Shown: piece after piece, positions 56,944 through 64,000 of the stretch
How positions within the stretch are numbered: position 1 is the first letter of the stretch
Layout of the letters: the number at the start of each line of letters is the position of its first letter
NCBI GenBank assembly: GCA_003665825.1
Contig: QPFY01000012.1
Location: forward strand, 186,001-250,000
Reading direction: 5' to 3'
Origin: Microbotryum silenes-acaulis
Lineage: Eukaryota > Basidiomycota > Microbotryomycetes > Microbotryales > Microbotryaceae
DNA length: 64,000 bases
Notes under the pieces: model-generated
The model's database searches: none
What the model was told of the DNA's origin: nothing
Seen by the model: only the letters and a program-made list of their open reading frames with translations
Program-made: the position numbers and the translations under genes

Positions 56944-59900
56944 TTAGGTCATAATGAAAGGCCTTTCCTTCCCCTGCAATGCGATCTCACATCTCTCACA
57001 GACGTGTCCGACCTCTTTCTCCTTAGGTACCGAGTGACTTCTGCATCGAGGACATTTGTAGTTCGTTGAAGGCGTGACGACGAGCTTCATGCCTGATGGG
57101 AGAGTCGTGTCGAATGATCGACTTGTCCCTTCGAGCGAAGATTGTGACTCGTTCGCCGGGGAGAGTACGACGTCGGACACGACGAAGAGTGCCGAGAGGG
57201 AGTCATCTGCGCAGGAGACCAGCATCAGTGATGGCGCACCATGAATCTCCTTCGACGACAGCCCGCGAATGCTCACGATGTTTTTGCACGAGTGGAGACG
57301 CATTCTCAACCTCAACGAGTGCCTCCGTCGAGCTTCCGATCAATCTGCAGTAAAGAGGAAATGTGACTTGTTAAGCATGATGTCATCGCGGACATGCTCA
57401 TTCTTTCGCCGACTGACCTCTCAGCCCGGGCTTGTTCGAGCAATCCCATGACTTGTTCCCGAACGATCAATAACTCGTCCATCTCATTTTTGGCCTCCGA
57501 GGACATCCATCGTTCATTCTGGAGTGTAGAAATGGAGTCTTTCGCTCAGTTCCGCCTCGTTATCTTCATCAACTATTCTCTTCGATGCGACAACTGACCG
57601 GCTCTTTCCAAAGCTTCTCAAACACACTTGAAGCGGATTCACCCTCCCCAGCAACCGGATCTCTCATCGCCCCTGTTGAGAAATGGTGAATCTCCTCCGC
57701 CAATAATGGAGCAATCGGAGCCAACACCATCGTATACGAGTCCAAGACGCGGTTCAAGATGTAGACGATGTGCTGACGTCGAGTCGAATCGATGGGATCG
57801 GAGTAGAGGGGGTCTTTTATGATGTCGAAGTATAAGGAGGAGAGGGTCGTGTTGGAGAAGGAGGCGAGGGATTGATAGACTGGGGAGGAAGGAGACAAGA
57901 ATCAGCAGTGTGGCGTAAGTCAAGGCCTTGTAGGGTGAAGCACAACTCACCTCGACTAAAGTTAAAAGTCTCGTACGCCTCTCGAGTTGTCTTTTCCAAG
58001 ACGTAGAGTTCATGTAGGATGTACCGATCGATCTATTTTCGACCCAGTACATCCGATCAGCCGCTTCATTCCTTCCCTCTCATCCCGTGAGTACTCACCA
58101 ATCCCAATTGCTCGACCTCAATGTCGATCTCTGTATTCTGGGACCCTTTCGTGGCCGCCAAATTGCCCAAGATGAATCTCGCCGTGTTCCGAATCTTGCG
58201 GAAGGTCTCGAACGTTTGCGCGAGGATCGAAGGCCCGATCAAGACGTCCTTGGTCGAGTCGACCGAAGCGACCCACATCCGCAAGAGATCGACACCGTAC
58301 GCTGGTTGAGTTTTGGGGTTCTATAGGTATGTGTCGACGACGAATTAGTCCCGCCAGTTCAAGGGCGAGAGCGAGAGGATGTACAGAGCTCACCTTTCCA
58401 CCTTGAATGATCGTCGCGGGACTCAGCACGTTGCCCAAGCTCTTACTCATTTTCCTCCCCTTCTCATCCAACACCATCCCATGCGTCAACACATTCGCAT
58501 AGGGTGCCTTCCCACTCCCATCTGCCGCCACAGCAGTCAACAAAGAGCTCTGAAACCAACCGCGATGTTGATCTGATCCTTCGAGGTATAGATCGGCCCA
58601 AGGTTTGCCTTCCTCTCCTTTGGAGGACCTGACTCCAAGTTCACGTAGGAGCGTCCAAGAGGTCCCGGAATCGAACCATACGTCCATGGTGTCGAACCCT
58701 TTGCGCCAGGCCCGACCTTCCTTCTTCGAACGTTCCAGTTCTTTGGGTTCGACGAACTCTTCGGCTTCCCCTATCCACCAATAATCTGTTCCTTGAAGGT
58801 GGGAGTCGAGGACGCTTATGATGTGGTCGACATTGGAAGGGGTGAGAAGGGGTATAGATGATGCGATGGGGTCGGTCGCATCGCCAGGGTAAGAATAGAC
58901 GATGGGCAGAGGGACGCCCCATGCTCGTTGGCGCGAGATGCACCACTCGGATCGACCTCGGACGTAGGTCTCGAGCGTTTTATGACCTGGGGTCGAATCA
59001 CACTCCTTGGTCAGTACAGGTGTTTGCATGCAAGGGAGATCCAACCTACCTCGGGGAGGATGGAACGAGACGTTTTTCAACGCTTTGACGGCATCATCCT
59101 TGACCTTTTCAAGATTCGCGAACCACTGACTCGAAGCCCTGTATCGAAGGTTCGGTAGGAACGGTTCAGCACGAGAAACATGTAGTGCATCCCCCTAAGA
59201 TCTCAAAGGACCGACCTGAAGATAACAGGCTTCTTGGTCCTCCAATCGTAAGGAAACTTGTGCACCGTCTCCACCTCCTTCAACAACACCCCAACCTCCT
59301 CCAGAACCTCAATCATCGCGCCCGTACCGTCTCCCAAAACACTCCTGCCCTCCAACCTCTTAGAGATCGCCTCATCAACGGCCATCTCCCGGAGGACAGA
59401 TCCAATCAATTTCCCATCCGCATCAACCGCACACAGGATCGGCGAAGGCGTTTGCGAGGATTGAGAGGTCTGATAAGAGCGGTAAGCGTCGTAGTCATCT
59501 ACGCCGTGAGCTGGGGCCGTGTGGACGAGTCCGGTACCGGTGATGGAGGTGACGTAGGAAGCGGGGAAGATGGGACGAGGTGGGGAGGGAGAGTTGGAGG
59601 AGGCCAGAGGATTGAGGTAGGTCGTTCTGAGGAGTGATGAGCCTGGAAAAGATGTGAACGTACCGTTTCTCATGAGTCATGGCGTCGAGCGGTTGTAGAA
59701 CGTACCCCCTGCACTCACCTGAAAACTGCGCCACACTCTTCAGTTTAGTCCCAAATATTTCCGACAACGCTTCTATCCGATCCGTTGCGACGACGAGCAA
59801 CCTGCCCGGTCCCAAGCCTTCGACGAGGGAATAGTCCATCGTCTCTGAAATAGCCACGGCCTGGACAGCGATACGTCAAGTCAACGATTAGTAAAGAAAT

Positions 59901-61212
59901 TCTTGGCCAATAAAGTTGTTGAGCTTACCACATTACTAGGCAAAGTCCAAGCCGTAGTTGTCCACACCGCTAGTACGATGTTCCCCATCTCGCTCTCCTC
60001 CACCCCTTGATCCCTCAGAACCTCGACCAGCTCAGAGCTGAGTGAAGCAATTTTAAAGCCGACATATACCGATCGGGATAAGTGGTCCTCCTTGTATTCC
60101 AACTCCGCTTCAGCCAATGCGGTCCTCGATGAGGGTGAGTAGAGGGTTGGTCTTTGGTGGTTCACGATTAGATCTAAATTTTCCCTCCCGAGCGGGGTCA
60201 GCAAGAAGATTCGGTTCGCTCAAAAAGTATAATCCCAATCTCACCTTTCCTAACCATCTCCCTCACGACGCCCAACTGCCTCTTTTCATACCCCCACCGC
60301 AGCGTCTCGTACTTCCCCTCCCAATCGGCCATTACGCCCAACGTCTTGAACTCGTTCGTCTGCAACTCGACGCCCGCCAAAGCTTCCTTTCTCGCTGCCG
60401 ATCGGATTTGCTGAGGTGTCAGAGAGGAGGCGGGTTTGCCCAGTGTTGAAAGGGCTTTGAGTTCGAGGGGTAGTCCATGGGTGTCGTAGCCCGGGATGTA
60501 GCTGGGGAGAAGAGAAAGTAAGATGTCACCTATAGGTCGTCTTGCGCGCAGCCCTACGAAAGCTAAGCGTACTTTATCCGGTATCCGGAGATGAGTTTGA
60601 AGCGATTTATCATGTCCTTGATGATCTTGTTCAACGCATGGCCTGTTGAATGATGATGCTCATGCTTGGCTCAGCCAGATTCCAGTCCCTGTGAGGCGTT
60701 GTAAAGTTTCCTGGCTTGCTGTGGGAAGGATCTACGAACCAGTGTGTAGGCTCCCATTCGCATAAGGTGGTCCATCATGCAAGACCCACAACGGTCGATC
60801 CTGATCCTGAAGACTCCCATAAAGCCACACCAATACCCATCAGCCCATCAGCCCATCAGCCCATACGCCCCACAGACCGTCTCCACTCCGCCTCGTTCAG
60901 CTCACCCCCACTTTGGCCGCTTCCCACCTCAAAACTCACCTTCTGCCACTCGTACAATGCCTTCGTACATCTCTCAAAGAACAAACCGTCCCTGTTCTTC
61001 GCGTCCGCACGAAGAGGGAATGCGGTCCGGGGTAGGTGGAGGCTCTTGGAGTAGAACTGCGCGAGGGGATCTTGGGGCTTGGATTTCGACTTGGGGTTGG
61101 TTGCGGAGGTGGAGCTGGTACTGGAGGTGAAGGATGGGAGGGTGGTGTGTAGGGCTCGATGGCGGATGAAGAGAGGTCCTATCCTGGATGGGACGGGTTT
61201 GGATCGTAGCAT
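56944..61212 (-). CDS. ISM1: Isoleucyl-tRNA synthetase, mitochondrial
   Basis: Class I synthetase charging mitochondrial tRNA-Ile. Fifteen exons: 61212-60940, 60806-60740, 60642-60573, 60501-60245, 60173-59929, 59860-59719, 59642-59216, 59138-59050, 58986-58394, 58320-58099, 58032-57951, 57879-57599, 57518-57418, 57344-57277, 57206-56944 (3180 nt, 1059 residues). The N-terminus is Arg/Ser/Thr-rich without early acids ([20 protein letters not shown]), a mitochondrial presequence. The HIGH-type motif is HTGH in [20 protein letters not shown], split by an intron. [13 protein letters not shown], the editing domain ([23 protein letters not shown]), [34 protein letters not shown] and [12 protein letters not shown] follow. 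The end carries a zinc-finger pair, YKCPRCRSH and VCERCEIAL. It is a bacterial-type IleRS by layout. Confidence 0.95.
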
Positions 61213-61468
61213 GGCTGCGGGCTGTCGCGGCTTGCGGGCTCGCAGCGTGTACCCCACCCAACGCTCACCGCGAAAGGAGAGAAGCGATTGCGAAGAACCA
61301 AGTCGCCCTCCGCAACGTGATCCCCGACGGTGGAATATTCAAGTCGACGAAATTGAACTCCTACAGTCCATCTCTGAAAACGGATGCAATGCAAAGAATA
61401 AAGACGAAAATGGGCAACCCACACCCAAAAAGATCAACTGCGTTCAAGTAAGATCGACCCCTCTGCCC

Positions 61469-63647
61469 TCATCCCACCCACCATCTCCTGAAAACCCTCT
61501 CCCCCAACTCCGCAATCGTCGTCACCTTTTCCGTCGTCGCGATCGTGCCCACAATACCTTCCACCGCCCCCCCAGATACCACTTTAGATCCCATCCCACC
61601 AGCGACCGTAAAAGCCGCCACAAGGGCGAGTTGACCCGTCACGTCGAGCAACGAAGAAAGAAGAGGCAAGGCGTACACGTCCGGGTCGTAGTCAAGTTTC
61701 CATAACGTTGTCGCGGTGTAGTACGCCAAAGCGAGCGAGACGATCATCTGCGCACATCAATACAGTTGCATCAGCGCTTTCTCCCCTTCGAGAGCCGCGC
61801 GAGAATTCAGGTGTGTGTCTCGTACCTGTACAACGGTCGCGACCAAGAAAGCGCCAATAAAAGTCCAACTCATCTTGACGCCCGTGATCCAAGCGAACGG
61901 TAACAAGATCCACATCACCGGCGTCGTCAGAGCGAATAAGGCGAACGCGACCAGACCGTACGGTTCCCGGTGCGACGAATGTAGCGCCGTCGAGATGCGT
62001 GAGACGAAGATCGCGGCGGCGGATCCAGAGAGCGCGGTGAAAACGGGGGCAAACAGAGCGAAGCCTTCGAATCGGTTGACGTAGGCTTCGAGCACCAAAC
62101 CAGAGCCACTATGTTCAGAAGAGCCGAAGCCGAGTCAGAAAGAGGAAGTGATGCAGCAATAAAGGATGCAACGCACGATGAGATGGCCATGGCGATGAAG
62201 AGCGGTGCCCATCCGATCGTCAGCAACTCTTGGACGTAGGTGTTTCGGAATGTCAGCACCACGTTGACCGCGATCGCGACCAGCAGCAACAGAAAGACCG
62301 CGGTCGAGACGAGCGTGCCTGCGCAGGAAGTGAGACGTTCGTCAACCTATGCTGAGATTTGAGTTGTCCTGCGCGTCTGCCTAGCTCACCCATGAACAAG
62401 GCGAATAAAGAGGAGAGGCCACCGAGGAGAACAAGTGTGACCATGTCCCCAAGTGCCGAAGCGAGTGGGGTCGCCAGATTATCTGTGGGCCTCGAGTACG
62501 GTGAGGACATGCAAATCCCGATGAGATGCGTACGTTGGACTGACCAGGATTTATCTTGAGCCTCCTACAGAGCACGACGAGCGCGCACATGAAGCCGCCT
62601 AGAATAGCCGAGCTCAGCCCCGCGGCAAGCATGCTCACGCACAACACCAACAAGGCCTCAAAATAGCCCCCTCTCAGATGCTCAGCTTGACCAAGCTTAT
62701 GGACCGGATGTTGGAGATGGTGTTGGACCCCACTGCGTGACATGACGCCGAGAATGAAGGCGAGCAGACCGGATATAAGGGATACGATGAGTGCTTGGAC
62801 TTGGATGAGTGCGAGGTTGCCGAGGACCAAGGCTCGGCGCGTGGGCCGGAGATCGAGTTCTCCGATGTTGGCCGAGGTCGAGAAACGAGCAGCTAGGTTC
62901 ATCTCTGTGGGCGGGTCGAGCATGGTATAGAAGAGCTTAGCGGTAGGCAGTTTACCCTGCAGCCAGACGGGAGAACAAACTTGCCGAGATTGCCTTTTAG
63001 GTTGAGGAGGATGGGGATGAGGATGAAGAGTTCCTCGATGCGAACAAAGATTCTCCACTGTTGCATGCGCTCGAGCAGTTCTCCGACCACGAGAGCCGTG
63101 ACCATGCACAGCAACAGAACGGGAAAAATCTGCCTCGTAAATCGGATCCGAGTCAGAAAGGAAAAATTGGGCCGAAGCATGGATGAAGCTGGCTCACCTG
63201 AAGCAACATTTCCCGCATCAGCGTCGCTTTTTGACGTTCCGAACTCCAACTATCCATGCTCGAGCTAGTACTCTTACGATGCCGACCTGGTATTGTGTCT
63301 GTAGTTGTCATCGCCTGCTTGCGCTCGGACGAATCACGACCCGAGAGCGCCTTGAAGCCAGGCAGACTCGAGTGCGCGTCGGCCATGGCCAGTTGATCAG
63401 CCTCGTCGTCGTCGGAGTTGGTGTCATCGTCATCATGGTCAGCGTGCTTCTCCAACAGGGATTGTATCTCTGGTTCGTCATCGGGGTGTATCGGCGGTGG
63501 TTTGAGAGCGGTCGAGGCAGGCTCGGATGAGCTGTGTCGACCGAGTGTCGGAGCGGGTGTTGATATCGGAGGAGGTGGAGGTGGGGCTGCGAATGCAGGT
63601 GGAATTTCATCGCTACTGCCTCTTGTTGAGGACAGCGAAGGCACCAT
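61469..63647 (-). CDS. SLC41/MgtE-like divalent cation (Mg2+) transporter
   Basis: Membrane transporter with two MgtE-type repeats, predicted to move Mg2+ or similar ions. Seven exons (63647-63198, 63129-62985, 62904-62545, 62482-62390, 62318-62177, 62108-61826, 61747-61469; 1752 nt) give 583 residues. About 145 hydrophilic residues with an acidic run (ADHDDDDTNSDDDEADQL) precede the membrane core. Repeat 1: [31 protein letters not shown], then INPDNLATPLASALGDMVTL. Repeat 2: GWAPLFIAMAISSGSGLVLE, AYVNRFEGFALFAPVFTALS. LKGNLE, ARxST and DNxATPxASALGD are SLC41 signatures. Intron 2 has a GC donor (GCAAGT at 62984). An in-frame ATG at 63791 could add 48 residues. The stop lies 256 bases from the IleRS start. 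Confidence 0.9.
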
Positions 63648-64000
63648 CGATCTCCGACAGTTCTGAGCTGAGCAAGATCCACTTTTCGCGTGTTCCTTCC
63701 TTGGTGCGTGCGAGAGCAAGTTGACGTGTTTGACGCGCTGCACGTCACGAGGCGCCGGAATTGGGGTTGAAACGTTGAAATGCCGGCCCACGACGCGAGG
63801 CTCGCGATGGCTTGGTCACGCGAGTGGAGCAATGGGCTGCGACCGCTCAAAGGGACAGTGGTCGGTTTCCAGATCAAATTCCTCCAAGCTGATCGGTGCG
63901 ACGTGGAAAGGAGAGAGGAGAGTGACGTAGCTGCGCACGGAGCAAGAGCAGCGTAAGGCTCCTTCGATCGGGCTTGCGCTCATAACCAGCTCCTCTCCGC
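63648..64000. promoter_or_regulatory. Upstream region of the SLC41-like gene
   Basis: The right edge of the window should hold the 5' UTR and promoter of the transporter. No separate gene is supported. Confidence 0.4.

Noticed and set aside
1..64000. CRISPR arrays, insertion sequences, prophage or operon-like defence systems
   Set aside because: Genes are spliced eukaryotic genes. No regularly spaced repeats, transposase motifs or terminal repeats were found.

Overview
The window is nuclear DNA of a filamentous or yeast-forming fungus, almost certainly a basidiomycete. Genes are dense on both strands and nearly all are split by introns of about 55-230 bases. These introns start GTNNGT (GTGAGT, GTCAGT, GTGCGT, GTACGT), carry CTGAC/CTAAC-like branch points and end CAG or TAG. 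A UDP-glucuronate decarboxylase, a SLC41-type Mg transporter, moderate-high GC and S/P-rich disordered tails fit basidiomycetes. Placement near the Microbotryomycetes (red yeasts and smut relatives) is my inference. There is no CRISPR array, insertion sequence, phage or convincing tRNA.

Layout, left to right: 3' end of an RNA polymerase I A34.5-like gene (+); CKS1, a cell-cycle gene cut into eight tiny exons (-); a secreted lipase (-); a gene-poor stretch (about 4.5-9.6 kb) with a dead histidine acid phosphatase and a dead lipase copy; an F-box/LRR-like gene with an apparent 1-base frameshift (-); an insulin-degrading-enzyme/Ste23 peptidase (+); a TEX2/Nvj2-type PH-SMP lipid transfer protein (-); CBF5 (-); REV1 (-); an unrecognised gene (-); a tandem CCCH zinc-finger mRNA-binding protein (+); an MFS drug/polyamine exporter (-); an aldo-keto reductase (+); beta-mannosidase (-) divergent from a GH1 beta-glucosidase (+); UDP-xylose synthase (-); class II fructose-bisphosphate aldolase (-); ribosomal protein eS27 (-); translation factor eIF3j/Hcr1 (-); a secreted cysteine-rich protein (+); mitochondrial isoleucyl-tRNA synthetase with 15 exons (-); and an SLC41/MgtE-like divalent cation transporter (-).

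This is not an operon-like system, but some sets belong together. RPA34.5, CBF5, eS27, eIF3j and IleRS serve ribosome production and translation. The two glycosidases share one 0.9-kb divergent promoter. The lipase, acid phosphatase remnant and cysteine-rich protein are secreted functions, and two of these secreted loci have decayed copies. The most unusual theme is exon size. CKS1 contains 11-, 16- and 23-nt exons. Aldolase contains 12- and 6-nt exons and needs a further exon of length 2 mod 3 (best candidate 2 nt). eS27 appears to start with an exon whose only coding content is ATG. eIF3j ends in an exon whose coding part is Met-stop. I built exon models by hand from splice signals, reading phase and family alignment from memory. 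Total lengths were checked for divisibility by three, but individual junctions may be off by a few bases.
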